DNA of 64,000 bases from Taudactylus pleione (GCA_031769625.1 JAUIMM010000200.1:49622001-49686000), one strand, 5' to 3'; counted from the first letter of the stretch, positions 1 through 12,723 are shown. Made by a program: numbers and translations. The notes: a model not told the origin generated them from the letters alone.

Positions 1-1157
1 GGCCTGGTTCCCTCTCTTAAGCCGGGACCTAGATTTGGCTCTGCATGCAGCGGGAGCCCTCCATGATCCCAGACACGGAGCGCACTGGAGCCGGATTGAT
101 TCCCTCCCCTCCTACCCTGTGAGTACCCACTTTCCTGCTCCCATACTCCCGCTGGTTCGGCGTGATCTGATCCCATCAGCGGAAGCTGTGTACACCGGCT
201 GTTCCCCTGCGCGCCGGCCATCCTTGTGTTGGCTGCCTCACCCATAGCGGCATCCTCACTCTGTGTCTGACCGCACAAGTGGCAGACCTCCAGCGGCTTC
301 ATTACTGCTGCACCACCGCCGAGTAAGAGCCAATTGCTCCGGCTGGTGCTTTGCGCAGCTCCCTCCATCCCAGTGACACCCCGCAGCGGGAGCTCTGTAC
401 TCCGGCACACCAGCCACCCACACAACGGCTGACTCACCTCAAGTGGCTTCCCCATCCTGGGTCTGACCACATAAGTGCCTGGCCTCCTGCAACTGCACTG
501 CTGCCCGGTGGGAGCTGATTACTCTCACCCTGGCTGGTACCCCACATGGCTCCCCTCGCCCCAGTGTCACTCGGGCTGTTGGCTGGTCCATTTCCAGCAC
601 CCCTCACTCCAGCAACCTACATTGCAGCCCCTTTCTGACCTCGTGGAGCCCGCTTTCTATACCCAGCCAGCAGTGATGTCCCGGTGTTAGGTTACTGACT
701 ACTCCAAATTATTTAACCTTCTCACATGTGCTGCAGCTGATATCCTCCACAGCCCACCACCCTACAGGGGTCCCGATAGCCGACCACACTAGGCTAAAAA
801 TTTATAGCATCGTTCCCCTATCATATTGGTGGATACTCAGCACATTAAACAGAATAAGAACGAGAGGTCAAATCCTAGAGGAAAGGGAAAAAAAAAAGAG
901 CTCTGCCTCGACTTACTGCTGTAACCAAAATTGATAACTTCTATTACTGAGGTTCTGGCACCCTCTTGTGGCAATTTGTTGTAACTTCTCTATATGTAAA
1001 TTTATAATCACTCATCAATAGCCACATTTGATATTTTCACACCTCGCTTATGGCACCCTAAACACCAGATTTTATACCCTCTGGGAGTCTACACACTGGC
1101 CTTTTTATTTTAACCATCTCGCTCAACTCTCACCGACGGTGTATCATCCTTACCATC
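1..1157 (+). promoter_or_regulatory. 5'UTR / internal promoter region of LINE 1
   Basis: No convincing coding sequence; short ORFs here have no recognisable domains. The first 700 bases are GC-rich and contain repeated phrases (agcgggagc, gtctgaccgcacaagtg), as expected of a LINE 5'UTR built from degenerate repeats. A short motif, ccctcttgtgg at about 962, sits about 190 bp before the ORF1 start and recurs at the same relative place in LINE 2 (about 13529). Confidence 0.6.
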
Positions 1158-2041
1158 ATGAACAGATCCAATACAAGAAATAAGAAACCAACAAGTGGCG
1201 ACATTGCTCAACACTTCGTAAGAAATGACAAAATGTCAGCACCGCAAAATCCTTCTTCCCCCTCACTTCAACTTCAAGATGAGGATGGACCATCTTCCCC
1301 TGCCCTCTCCACCAAGGACGATATCCTAGCCCTAAGATCACTAATCACTGAGTTTAAAGAATCCTTGGAGACCAAACTTGACAAGGCAGTTTCATCAATT
1401 AAATCGGATATTTCCTCCTTGGTCTCTAGAACGTCTAAACTTGAATCTCGTCAGGACATTCTCCACAAAGCTCAGACTGAAACCCACAGAGACTTGGATC
1501 ATATAGCTCAAGAACTTTCTGATCTTCGCACAAAAAATGAAGATCTTGAAAATCGTGAAAGGAGAAATAATCTCCGTATTCGCATGTACCTGAATCAATA
1601 ATCCCCGACTCCCTGGAACCCTACCTATATAAGATATTCTCTTTTATTCTCCCTGACCTGGGCTCTCGTCACATACCTCTGGAATGGGCACATCGAGCAC
1701 TCAGACCTAAACCTCAAGAGGGTGATCCCCCGAGAGATGTTATTATAAGATCCATCCTAGCCCCAACCCATGGCAAGCCTCATATCCTATACGAGAATAC
1801 CAAACTTTAGTTCTATCAGGACCTTGCACCTACCACAATTATTAAACGGAGAAAACTCAGAGATTTAACAAGGGCGCTATTTGATCGTGGAATTCGATAC
1901 CGCTGGGGGTTCCCCTTTAAACTTATTATTGATCTTCACGGCAAAACGATTATTATCCGAGATCCTAGAGAGGGTAAAGATCTACTGACTCACCTTGAAG
2001 AATCCGGACCTCCTCCTCATCCAACTAATGACAACACTTGA
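1158..2041 (+). pseudogene. L1 ORF1 (RNA-binding, coiled-coil), frameshifted
   Basis: ORF1 proteins of L1 elements trimerise by a coiled coil, bind the element RNA and act as nucleic-acid chaperones. The ATG-started frame runs 1158-1601 (147 aa): a polar, Ser/Pro-rich head, then a heptad-rich coiled coil from about residue 50 to 130, then ENRERRNNLRIR, the entry into the RRM domain. The frame breaks at about 1592. The remainder of the protein (RRM with WAHRALRPKP and PPRDVI, then the C-terminal domain with RYRWGFPF) continues in another frame from about 1600 to the stop at 2039-2041, with one more internal stop at 1808-1810. At least two lesions, so not functional. Confidence 0.88.
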
Positions 2042-2823
2042 ATTTTTTCATTATCGAAAATGTACATACACCTGTCTAATAGGTTTTATTCTTTTTTACG
2101 ATGCCTATCCAATCATACCTACTACTAATTTGGATCTTTGATATATACCCTTATATCAACATTCAAGAAGATTTATATCCTTTTTCACTAATATAGATCT
2201 TCAGTATTGCGAACTTTATATACTGCTGTATGATGTTTTTGTTATTTATGCCTGTATATTGTGGTTTATCTTTAGGTTATCTATCAGTTGCCCACCATTT
2301 ATCTTAAGAGCTGATCCATAGCTTTTTCAAAGTTAATCTGGTTTCCATTTCTAACCAATATTTAATTTTTTCTGTTCTTGATATCCTTATAATAGGAATT
2401 TATATACTAATTATATGATTTTGCTAATATAATATTGGCCTTACAATATATTTATTTTATTCAGAATACACCCAGAGGGTTTCAATTCAATCTTCTACAG
2501 ATTTATTTTCATTGAGTCATTTAATACTTTGTATACTAAAATCTAAAACTTTTTTTTTTTTGTCTTTTGTCTGTTTTCTTTTTCTTTTTATATTTCCTAG
2601 AGGTTATAGGAGTTAAGCCTCTTAAGCCTCTCTGGACTCTAAAGTCCTAATCTCCGTGTGTGTTATCCTCCGCTGGACTTGGGGATTCCACACCCGAACC
2701 TCTTATTTGCTTTTCTTTTTCTTACCTCACCTTTTCTTCCCTTCCCCCACCCTTTAAGCGAGTCGGGATCCTGCGTTCTATTCTACCCCCCCATATTAAG
2801 CCTTGCTCTTTAAATCCATTAAG
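2042..2823 (+). other. Inter-ORF spacer of LINE 1
   Basis: AT-rich, pyrimidine-biased spacer of about 780 bp between ORF1 and ORF2. No coding potential or RNA gene seen. LINE 2 has a similar spacer of about 620 bp, so the long gap looks like a feature of this LINE group and not a deletion scar. Confidence 0.6.
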
Positions 2824-5800
2824 ATGCCTCTGACCTTCGCTTCCATGAATGTCAAGGGCCTCAATACCCCCCATTGCTATTTCACTCTATTCGCGGTCTT
2901 AAAGCTGGCATTGTACTCCAACAGGAGACACACTTTCGTGCCTCATCTCACCCGTCTCTTCAATCTAAGCATTTCTCAACTGTGTTTTACTCTTCTAGTC
3001 TGACTAAACATAATGGCGTAGCAATACTGATTAACAACAAACTTCCATTTGTTAATAGCTCTGTCTTTACTGACTCCAATGGCAGGTTCATTATTGTGAC
3101 TGGTAAACTGGGACATTTAGATTTGACGATAGCTAACGTCTATGCCCCCCAACACAGGCCAAATTTCCTTCTTCAGCTCATTCTTTTCAGCCCTAAATAA
3201 ATGTAGGAAGGGTTATCTTATAGAGGGTGAGGATTTTAATGCTGTCCTCAATCCAGACCTAGATAAATCGCACTCTCCAAATCGCCCCCAAACACACCAA
3301 CTCACTAAATCTCTTAATAAACACCTATGAGAATTGGGACTCTTTGACACTTGGCGTGCATTTAGCCCCTCCCCTCGTGATTATACTTTTTTCTCCACCC
3401 CTCATCAATTCTATTCCAGAATTGATCTGTTTCTTTGTTGTACCCAACTTTCAGGACATTTAATTGATTCTTCTATTCTACCCAATACAAGGTCAGACCA
3501 TTCAATTCTCACAACTGCTTTTGATCTCCTAGAAACACCTACGTCTAAACACTCAGCGTTTAAATGAAACACTTCTGAAGATACAATTCCAAGATAAAAT
3601 TAGATCCGCTTTGGCTGATTATTTTACCATTAACAAAGCAAATTCCCCCTGTTCACCTTTAGTATGGGAAGCCCATAAATCAGTTATACGCGGACACATA
3701 ATTAGCTATGCTTCATTTAGAAATAAGAGGAATAAACTTCAATTAGCTCATTTGACTGAGGAAGTTCAACATTTAGAAGCTCCCCACAAAAGCAATCCTT
3801 CACCTCCTCTCTTTAAAAAATTCAAAGCAGCTAAAAATGAACTTAATACCTTTCTGTCTGAAAAAAACGAGAAATCCCTCCGCTGGTTTAATCAGCGTTT
3901 CTATGAAAAAAGTAATAAGGCAGACACTCTACTAGCCAACAGATTAAAGTCCCGGAAAGCCAAATCTGCCATTCAAGCCCTTAAAGATGAGAATGGGGAC
4001 TCTCAATACGATCCAGTTGCCATAAATACTATTTTTAAGACCTATTATAGCCAATTATACAACCTCTCAGATTCAGTCAATCCAGACCCTAATGTCGATC
4101 CTTGAACTGTAGATTACTTGACCTCTTGTGGTCTTCCCAGTATTAACTCACAAATGTCAGGAACACTCGGACTTCCCATTACTGAAGAGGAAACTTGTAA
4201 TGCCCTGAAAACACAAAAACCATCTAAAACGCACGGGCCTGATGGATTCCCAATATCCTATTACAAAATGTTCCAATCCTCTCTAATCCCACAATTTACT
4301 GAGATGTTCAACCAGATTTTGAAAGGTGAAACTTTTCTCCCATCTACCACCAGAGCAACCATCATGGTCATTCCCAAACCAGATAAGGATTCTCTCATCA
4401 CCTCTAATTATCGACCTATCTCATTACTTAATGCAGATTTAAAAATTTTCGCCAAGATCCTTGCAAATAGGCTCAACCCCCTCTTACCCAACCTTATCCA
4501 TCCAGACCAGGTGGGCTTTGTTCCGTCCAGGCAAGCACTCGATAATACTAGACGTACAGTGAACATTATTCACTATATAAATAATCATCAACTTCCCTCT
4601 CTTGTGCTTTCTCTGGATGCGGAGAAAGCCTTTGATAGGGTATCCTGGTCATTTATGATGCACACGCTTACAGCTTTTGGTCTTAGGATAAATTTTTACA
4701 AGCCATTAAATCCCTTTATTTTAACCCAACTGCCCTCTGTTATTGCTGGAGGAGTACTCTCAGAACCTTTCTCTATATCTAACGGCACCCGACAAGGATG
4801 CCCTTTATCGCCCCTTATTTTTGCGTTAATTATAGAACCGCTGTCTAGGAGAATACAGGCTAACCCTGATATTTCTGGTGTGACCATTGGAGACTCTCAA
4901 TATACTCTCTCTTTATTCGCCGATGATATCCTTCTTACCTTGACTAAACCACTCACCTCTCTCCCGAACTTATTCCGCGAATTGTCCCTATATGGAGATC
5001 TTTCGGGCTACAAAATCAATCAAACTAAATCTGAAGCTCTCCCTATTCATCTCCCGGGTAGTCTGAAACAACTGTTGCAATTGAATTTTAATTTCTGTTG
5101 GAGAACAGATTGTTTGCGATATCTTGGGGTCAATATTACCAAAACGTATGATCGCCTGTATAAAGCTAATTACCCTCCCTTGTTTAAGTCAATTGAGCAG
5201 GATATTCTGCAATGGAAGACCTATTTTATCTCATGGATTGGGCGTATCAATGCAATAAAGTTGAATGTTCTACCAAAATTGCTATATTTGTTTCAGACAT
5301 TGCCTGTGGCGGATACCGACTCGAGTCCTCAACCAACTCCAATCTCTATATTGTAAATTTATATGGAATTATAAAAGATCCCATGTACGCCGGGATATCT
5401 TGGTAGATGTGCGTCAGACGGAGGTCTAGGTTTGCCTCTGCTCCTACGGTACTATAAAGCTTCTCAGTTGAGTCAGATGGTAGCTTGGCATGCTCCTAGG
5501 TTTACTAAATGCTGGGTTGACCTTGAAAATGCTTAAGTGGGTTTGGACTCAGTCTCGCACTTACCTTGGTTTCCTTGCAAACACAGACTTCGTGCCGCCC
5601 TTTCCATACCAACGGTAGCTTTAACACTTTCCGTATGGGATAATCTTAATAAAAAGCTCTCTCTCTCCACATACCCATCTCCTCAGACCCCCATATGGAA
5701 CAATCCTTCCTTCCCTCCAGGCCTCTCACCTATCATGGCATCTGCCTGGTCCAGGGCAGGTATTACCCGCCTCTGTCACCTTATAGGACAATTTGCCCTG

Positions 5801-6569
5801 CTGTCATTTAGTGATATCCAGGAAAAACATGGTATTCCTAACTCATTACACTACCAATATTTGCAAATCCGCCACTTTGTCACCTCTTATTTTCTACTCT
5901 TTCACCTCGAAACCCTTCTCCTTTAGAAAGACATTGTATACACCGACCTACTGACAAGGGTACTATATCCTTTCTTTACCACTCCGTTTTGACACCGGAA
6001 TCCCCCCTACTCTCGACACACGAACTTGCATGGGAGGCAGATTTAGGACACCCATTAGGTGAAGACACCTGGGAAGTAATACGTTTTACTATCTCCAAAT
6101 GTTCCATTAGTGTGGCAATCCGAGAAAATTCATATAAGGTGTTCACTAGATGGTATTTAGTCCCAGAACGCCTCCATCATATGTTTCCCAACACTTCCAA
6201 CCTGTGCTGGAGGCAATGTGGTCATGTTGGCACATTCTTTCATGTCTGGTCGTCCTGCCCAAAAATTAGCCCATTCTGGAATATGGTCACTCCCTTATAT
6301 CGTCTGCTATTTCCCTACCTTTCTCACTCTCCCCCGCCAACCTTCTACACTGTGCCCCGGTTGCTCAGGCTTCTAATGACACTAACAAACTAGTTCTTCA
6401 TATCTCATGTGCAGCCAAATACCAATTGGCACGTAATTGGAAAAAAATTGACGCACCAACTCAACCAGAACTTTTAAACAGAATTTGGTTTGTATCTAAA
6501 ATGGAGTATACTACTAGCTTATTCAATAATACAGTGCATAAATTTCACTCACTATGGTCTCCTTGGTAA
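2824..6569 (+). pseudogene. L1 ORF2: endonuclease/reverse transcriptase, multiply frameshifted
   Basis: ORF2 nicks target DNA and reverse-transcribes the LINE RNA at the nick. The ATG at 2824 gives an endonuclease N-terminus (SMNVKGLN). Endonuclease blocks follow in alternating frames: NVYAPQ near 3137, FNAVLNPDLD near 3235, RIDLFL near 3418 and the terminal RSDHSIL near 3490. The reverse transcriptase is best preserved at 4118-5356 (412 aa): GPDGFPISYY, a GRTQ-like block replaced by VPSRQALDN, LDAEKAFDRVSW (first catalytic Asp), GTRQGCPLSPLIFAL and the catalytic FADD near 4916. The C-terminal region is recognisable to a WSPW-stop at 6567-6569. More than five frameshifts or stops make it inactive. 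Confidence 0.9.
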
Positions 6570-6954
6570 TCCACCCAAGAGGTTACTCTTCCCGGTCTTA
6601 CATGAACCATGACCTCTACTTCTGCTCCTGAGGTTTCAATTTGTTATTCTATATTATATGGCCCCCGGCTCGCTTATAATCCCCTTCCTCCTCTCCACTT
6701 TCTATCCCCCTCCTCTACCTCAGATAACTTCTAAATATAGCTTATGTACTACCATATTTTCTCAATGTGTTTTCTGAATAATTAAGATGTTAGTTATTTC
6801 AATTTCAATTCAGTCGAAGAATTTTTATTATGTCACAGGATTATTTTTTTCCTATATGACTTCATATATTGTTATTAGATAATGTACTTATTGTGAAACT
6901 GAATTGTTTTGCCGTTTATATCTGACAATTCTAATAAACGATTTAAAAAAAAAA
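6570..6954 (+). other. 3'UTR and A-tail of LINE 1
   Basis: Pyrimidine-rich then AT-rich sequence downstream of ORF2, ending in an AATAAA signal about 15 bp before the A-run. No genes seen. Confidence 0.65.
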
Positions 6955-6957
6955 CAA

Positions 6958-7439
6958 TTTAACAGTTGTTACTGGTGGATATTGTGTGACTCTGGCCACC
7001 CAAATTGGTGTCAAGTGTTGCACGTACATCACCAATAATACTAGTGATCCCAAGGAGGTGATAGACTGGAAGATGGATGAGATTCTGCAGCTGAAATGGG
7101 AATTTCGAAAGAACCATAATACCTCATTGACTTGAGGTGGAGGAAAAGGTAGAAGAGTGGTTCTCATGGTTGAACCCTGTAAAATGGTTCTCCGGTCTAG
7201 GAGAGTGGGTCCAGGAAATGGTTGCTAGTGTAGGTAAGCTCCTGATCCTCATATTGGTTGTCATCTTAGTAATTGGCTTATGTGTCAGATGTGTTCCTAC
7301 TGTATTGAAGTGTGAAAAATGTACTGCTAAGACAAACTGGGAGAATGAAATTATGATGGTGGTTAGTAGTAATAGTATGGATATCAAGGTAAATAAAGAA
7401 CTGCATTACAATCCTGAACTAGAATGTACCATCAGATGA
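6958..7439 (+). pseudogene. env: Endogenous retrovirus env, transmembrane-subunit fragment
   Basis: Two adjoining reading frames encode the C-terminal part of a retroviral envelope transmembrane subunit. The first (6962-7132) has a Cys followed later by a Cys-Cys-Thr-Tyr-Ile block and an Asn-rich stretch. The second (from about 7130 to the TGA at 7437) has a Trp-rich membrane-proximal segment (WFSWLNPVKWF), a hydrophobic membrane anchor of about 19 residues (from about 7238), and a short Cys-rich cytoplasmic tail. A one-base frameshift with an in-frame TGA at about 7131 separates them. Upstream env, pol and gag are not in the window because LINE 1 sits at the 5' break. The layout fits gamma- or epsilon-type env; the exact group cannot be fixed by eye. 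It is a broken remnant. Confidence 0.75.
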
Positions 7440-8768
7440 TGAAATGTGGATAGATTCAGCCATGCATGAAAAGTATTATTGAATGTTAGTTTAAACATCT
7501 TAAATAATGTAGTCCCTATCCCCTTCAAGACATCCTTTATAGGTTAGGTGCATCCCCACATCTTTCCCGTGATCTTCAGAGATCTGCAGTGTGCGTATAA
7601 GGGTAGTTTTATGTCCCTCCCAGGGGCGCATTATTGATGGTTTAATGACCAAACTGTGCCATCCCATAACATTAAATAATATTATTTTATAGTATTTGAC
7701 TGAATAGATTAAGACTAAAGTGTGATAGCGCTTTGGTTGCTATCAAAGGGTGGACTGTCAAAGCCGGATGATTGGCTGAGATCAAATCTTTATATTAATA
7801 TCTGACAACGCCATTTTGCGTCGTCAGCACAATACCACTGTGTACGATGCTATGCTTTGTTATTAGCGTCATGAGTCTGTTCTGCTACTGCATATTGTTG
7901 AAAGTCCAATCAAAACCTATACGCACATTAGATAATACATATAAAATATACAAGACGCACAACGCACATTTGTGCTGTGCATCAAAGCCTACAGATAAGC
8001 ACAAAACACATATACGCACAACGCATACTAGCAAAAATACACAATATTCTCACACTCACACATGCACGCACTTATAAAAAGGTTCCCTCACATTAAGCTT
8101 AATATTAGAGGTTTAATTAGCAAATGCTTATGTTGTGAAATGTAATGTATATGATATTTAAGGTACAGAAACATAGTAGACATGTCATGTTTGGTACCAT
8201 TCTAAATCCCTGTTTATACACAGATCTCCAGTTCTATCGGCAAGGAGATCGTATCATGCGTCTGCAAGTTATGAATTATAGGGAATTAGTGGTTAGAATG
8301 TATACCTCTGTATGTAGTGTCTTTAGCTAGTTTAAACCAGTTCTTTTGCGGGAAAAACACACAAAGCAACTTCTGAGGAACTGGGACATACCCCTAGTGA
8401 CACTGTATGAACTGACCTATGACCTGCATCGTACCAGAATGTCCAGGAGCAAGAACCAATGGAAATCGGTCAACTAGTTTCTTTATTAGAGCTGAACTCT
8501 GTAAGGTATATAACCTGCCTGCTGATTCTAGTGTACAGCTATTATTCTTAGATGACCACAGGCTTCTGGATAGAGGACTGTATACTGGGACCAGTGCGCA
8601 CGTGTATGTATCAGCTTGTAACTTGTATTTACTTGCTTTTTGCGCTAATTGTTTAGATCACAGCACGTTATACTTTTTGTGCTTTGGAACCACAATTGGA
8701 TTGGAAAGCAATTATTTCAATATAGCGACTTGGACCGCTAAATAGCGACATTTAGGTATAGTGATTAA
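7440..8768 (+). other. Retroviral 3' region, putative LTR (boundaries unresolved)
   Basis: Non-coding sequence after env. A possible polypurine tract plus LTR start is aaagggtggac followed by TGTCAAAGCC at about 7756, with an inverted CCAAT (gattggctg) just inside. Two TATA-like candidates are cttataaaaagg at about 8071 and gtatataacc at about 8502. No second LTR is in the window to compare with, so the LTR call is tentative. Small ORFs here (7847-8077, 8145-8330, 8419-8745) show no domains. Confidence 0.35.
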
Positions 8769-10065
8769 GAGGCATCCATAATAGTGATTCGTAAGGCTGA
8801 GAAATGGGGAGCAGTTGTGCTCCAGGATGCCAAAAAATATGATCATGAGATTAGGAGGCAGCTTAATGACTTAGAGACATATGAGAAAGTGAGTAATAAT
8901 AACCCTGTGCCTAGGGTAAAGAAAAAAGTGGATGAATTGATTAATTGCACTTTTGGAGGGGTGGATTGATGAAACTGTGGCAGATCTTCTGACCACAGAT
9001 CACCCAATAAATAGCATTGACAGTCCAGTACGTTTTACCTTTTCAATTGATAGCCAACAGATGAGCTTCTTAGATGTTCTAATCTTTAAAAAGGAGAATA
9101 GATTGGTGTATACACTTTACTGTAAACCTACGGACAGAAGCACAACCCTGTTGGCAACCAGTCATCATCCTGATGCCCTAAAGAACAATTTACCAGTGTC
9201 ACAGTTCATGAGAGTTCTCAGAAATAATTCTGAGAATGACTTAGCTGAGATTCAGCTTGAAGAAGTTGTGCAGAGGTTTAAGCTAAGAGGTTATAATAAG
9301 GTGGTTATTGATAAAAGCCTCACCAGGGTTCGAAAACTATTCAGTGGTCCTAGAGATGCGAGAGCAGAATATGTCCAACAGAATAGACTTATATTGAGTG
9401 TCCAGGGTGACACAGGTCTACGAACTGTGCAGAAATCAGTCAAGAAATACTGGCCACTTTTGAGCACTGATGCGTCCCTAAATAGAATTGGAAACAAACC
9501 ACCCCTTTTAAGCATTAGAAGAGGTGCTAATTTGAAAGCCCTACTATATAGGACTAATGTGGCGGCTGGAAAGATTGGTTCAGTGAGATGGTTATCCTCA
9601 AAGAAAGGGTGTTTCCGGTGTCTTGGATGCACCACCTGTAGGGCGTTATTGATTGGCAGCTCATTTCCCCACCCGCATAGTGGGAGACAGATTCAGCTGA
9701 AATATCGGCTGTCTTGCCAAATGGATCATTTAATGTATATTCTCCTTTGTCCCTGTGGGCTGATGTATGTCGGCAAGATGATTAGGACATTTCGAGAATG
9801 AATGGCACAACAACGGTCAGATATCCGGCTTGCCTATGAAAAAGGCAACACTGATAAGCCGGTGGCAGCTCATTTCTTATCTATGGGACATCAGTTTGTG
9901 ACTGAAATATATGATTACTGGCTGTATTCCTCCCCTTAAGAGAGGTGGGGATAGGGATCTCCTGTTACTGAAGAAAGAGTCCAAATGGATACATTTTTCG
10001 GACACTGTGGCCCGAGGGGTCTGAATGAGTATAACCATTTGCACCAATTTTTGCATTGAAGATTG
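8769..10065 (+). pseudogene. Penelope-like element 1: RT with internal deletion plus GIY-YIG endonuclease
   Basis: PLEs encode a telomerase-related reverse transcriptase fused to a GIY-YIG endonuclease. Here an N-terminal RT block (VIRKAEKWGAVVLQDAKKYD, 8784-8960) is followed directly by the post-catalytic thumb region (DSQQMSFLDVLIFKKENRL onward in the 8953-9801 frame), so the fingers and palm with the catalytic motifs are missing: an internal deletion near 8955. Downstream are the Cys-rich linker (CFRCLGCTTC, about 9611), the GIY-YIG entry (YILLCPCGLMYVGK, about 9736) and an in-frame TGA at 9799-9801. The tail continues to a recognisable PRGLNEYNHLHQF near 10012-10060. Different subfamily from PLE 2. 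Confidence 0.85.
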
Positions 10066-10698
10066 GAAATTAAGATGCTTTCCTATACATCTATAGTGGA
10101 CGTCCTGGATGAAATTTTGTTAATAATAATTTTTGTATGATTTTTTCTATATTATCACTATTGTTTATTGTTTCTTTTGATCCCTAATACATACATATAC
10201 ATATTTTTTATATGTGTGTTCTTCAGAGGCTCATTTATTTTAATTGAGTGTTTTTGTGTTTTATATTATGGTGATGGTTGTCACTATGTCTATTTTTAGC
10301 TTAACAGCTCCCAGGGCAGGCTTATATAACCCAAGATTGGCTCTTATTTTGAACTAAATAGCTCGGATGCGATAATTATTTGCTGCACATCACAGTTTTA
10401 AAGCATGGTTGGTGACTTCCGGTTACTTGACACGCAACCTGAAGTGTGGTCTAACCCATCTGTGGTTTTGAGTCCCCGATATTATAGTAGCATAAATCAC
10501 GCGACTTCCGCTTTTATGGAGCTCAAGCCGGAAGTATATCTAAAGAAGTGTTGTGCAATGCTGTGAGTACAAGGCGCATGAGCACAGTGTGGACTATTTG
10601 TGGGGTCTCAGTAGGTTGACCATGGGCTATTTTTGCTAGATAGTGTTGTTGTGCCAGCGTTATTGTTGATGTCCTGGTGAGTGAGCTCTGCTTTGTTC

Positions 10699-10738
<40 letters not shown>

Positions 10739-10741
10739 TAT
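10066..10741 (+). other. 3' region of PLE 1 and (TA)n
   Basis: AT-rich non-coding sequence followed by a GC-richer block (10400-10700) that resembles a PLE terminal region; no hammerhead-like core was recognised here. Ends in an AT microsatellite at 10702-10740. Confidence 0.4.
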
Positions 10742-11039
10742 ACAGTACTTGTCAAAAGTCTGAGCACACCCCCTGAAATCGAAAAGAAGCTTGTTTATCA
10801 TACATTCTACTACTTGTGTATGATTGGAGTATGATAAAAATATCAAAATATATTATTTCCGTACCGATGCAACCCAGAAAATCGATAGAAATGTGTCAAG
10901 AAATTAGTATACTATAATAATGGCCACAGTAGCGGTGCCGCTTATACTCATAATAAATGCCCACGGTGGCAGTGCCAATTATGCACATAATATTACCCAT
11001 TAGAATCCAGAAACAGCCAAATCGAGATATTTTATGAAT
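10742..11039 (+). mobile_element. Tc1/mariner-type terminal remnant and unassigned sequence
   Basis: The phrase tacagtacttgtcaaaagtc at about 10742 followed by tgagcacacccc has the look of a Tc1/mariner terminal inverted repeat next to a TA. No matching opposite end and no transposase are visible, so this is a fragment at most. The rest (10830-11039) contains a short duplicated phrase (cacggtggcagtgcc / cacagtagcggtgcc) and nothing else I can assign. Confidence 0.35.
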
Positions 11040-11087
11040 TAGTAAAAAAAGTTATGCAATCCCAAAAACACTCCCCAGACAATAGGG

Positions 11088-12720
11088 GTGAAAGATAATC
11101 TAACTAACTTTGAAAAGAATGCTATAAAGAGGCTGAGAGATAATAATGAGATAGTTCTTAAACAATCCAACAAAGGGGGAGGGTTAGTGATTATGAATAG
11201 GAGGGATAACGAGACTGAAGGATATAGATTACTAAATGATGCTAAATTGGACATGGACCCCACAGTGGGTTTTGTGGAAAAACTTAGGATAATCTTGGTG
11301 GATGCATTGAGACAAGGTATTATTGACAAAAATGAATTCCAATATCTAATTGAGAACAATCCAGTGATACCTATTTTTTATTTTCTTCCCAAGATCCACA
11401 AGACTTTGGATAATCCCCCTGGGAGACCGATAGTGGCCGGCATTGACCCCCTGACAGCACATATTTCAGAATATGTACAAATATTTCTAAAAAAGTATGT
11501 ACATAAATTGAAATCCTATACAAAGGATACCACAGCAATACTACAAATTTTAGAGAATTTTGCATGGGAGGATTATCACTGGGTCACTATTGATGTACAA
11601 TCATTATATACGTCAATAGATCATATTAAAGGTATAGAATCATGTAGAGAATTCTTATTGGTAGATCCAGATTTGAGTGAACCGCATAAAAAATTTATTT
11701 GCATTTTAATTGATTTTATATTGAAACACAATTATTTTAAATTTTTTAATGATTTTTATCTTCAGATATGCGGGATGGCCATGGGAACCACTTTTGCACC
11801 CAGTTTTGCCAATCTGCATATGGGAAACTGGGTGAACATGTTTATTTATGGGGAGAATATTTTCAGGACCCATATCATCTTATATCAACATTATATTGAT
11901 GATATTTTAATTGTATGGAAGGGTCCTAAGTCGACATTTGAAGACTTTATGAAGTATATTGGTGAGAATATGTACAACTTGTCTTTTACGTATAAATTTG
12001 ATGACCACCAGGTGGAATATCTGGACTTAGTTTTAACGAGCATTAATAACGTTATTCAAACTAAAAGTTTCATTAAGACTGTTGACACCAATTCTTATGT
12101 GCATTTCAAAAGTGGTCATGCATCTAAATGGAAAACGAATATACCTTTTTCACAATTTTGTAGGGTTAAGCGGAATTGTAGTGAACAAGATAAATGTGAT
12201 GAACAATTGCAACTTTATTCTAACAGATTCAAAGAAAGGGGATACCCTAATGATCCGTTGAGTGAGTCTATTACTAGAACAAAGAATATCAATAGATCAG
12301 ACTTGTTAAAATACAAAGAAAAAATTTTAAATATAGGAAACGAGGTTCTTTTCATTACTACCTACAATACAGATGAAAACCGGATACGCAAAACCCTGAC
12401 CAAACACTGGGACATCTTAAAAATGGATGGTATATTGAATACCGTCCTACCAGATAGACCCAAAGTTGTTTTTAAAAAAGCCAAAAATGTGAAAAGTATA
12501 CTTGCTCCAAGCCAGTTGTAGGTTATAACAAATAGAAATATGAACCCTTGGGAGAACCAAAGAAAAGGTTTTTTCAAGTCTGGACATTGTATTATCTGCA
12601 AATACGCCCATCCTAACAACAAGTTTTTTACGAATTTTGATGACTCAAAATTTTTTCCAATTTATGAGTTTATAAATTGTGTAACAACGTGGGTGATTTA
12701 TATGTTAGAATGCCCATGTG
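11088..12720 (+). pseudogene. PLE 2 reverse transcriptase and first half of GIY-YIG endonuclease
   Basis: Open for 477 aa (11088-12521), then one in-frame TAG at 12519-12521, then open in the same frame to the LINE insertion. RT blocks in order: LKQSNKGGGLVIMNR near the start, FYFLPKIHKT then GRPIVAGIDPLTAHISEY, TIDVQSLYTSI with the first catalytic Asp, GMAMGTTFAPSFANL, and HYIDDILIVWKG with the catalytic YIDD pair at about residue 275. A thumb region and a Cys pair (GHCIICKYA, about 12582) lead into the endonuclease entry VIYMLECPCG just before the break. Catalytic residues are intact, so damage is limited to the TAG, the 5' truncation, the LINE insertion and later stops. Confidence 0.92.
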
Positions 12721-12723
12721 GGG
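12708..12723 (+). repeat. Target-site duplication, left copy
   Basis: gaatgcccatgtggg at 12708-12722 is repeated at 19426-19440. It codes for ECPCG of the PLE endonuclease, so the two copies mark exactly where LINE 2 was inserted. One junction G is ambiguous because the LINE itself starts with a G-run. Confidence 0.93.

Larger units (their letters stand above)
1..6954 (+). mobile_element. L1-like LINE 1, nearly full length, decayed
   Basis: Non-LTR retrotransposon with the L1 layout: 5'UTR, ORF1 (coiled coil plus RNA-binding domain), a spacer of about 780 bp, ORF2 (APE-type endonuclease plus reverse transcriptase), a 3'UTR with AATAAA at about 6932, and a short A-tail at 6944-6953. Both ORFs contain several frameshifts and stops, so the copy is dead. 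The 3' junction runs straight into retroviral env coding sequence, showing insertion into an older provirus. The 5' junction is outside the window. The first bases (ggcctggtt) resemble the start of LINE 2 (gggcgtggcctg at 12725), so the true 5' end may lie only a few bases upstream of position 1. Confidence 0.88.

Noticed and set aside
6958..7439. Domesticated (syncytin-like) env gene
   Set aside because: Only the C-terminal part is present, with a frameshift and stop; no long ORF.
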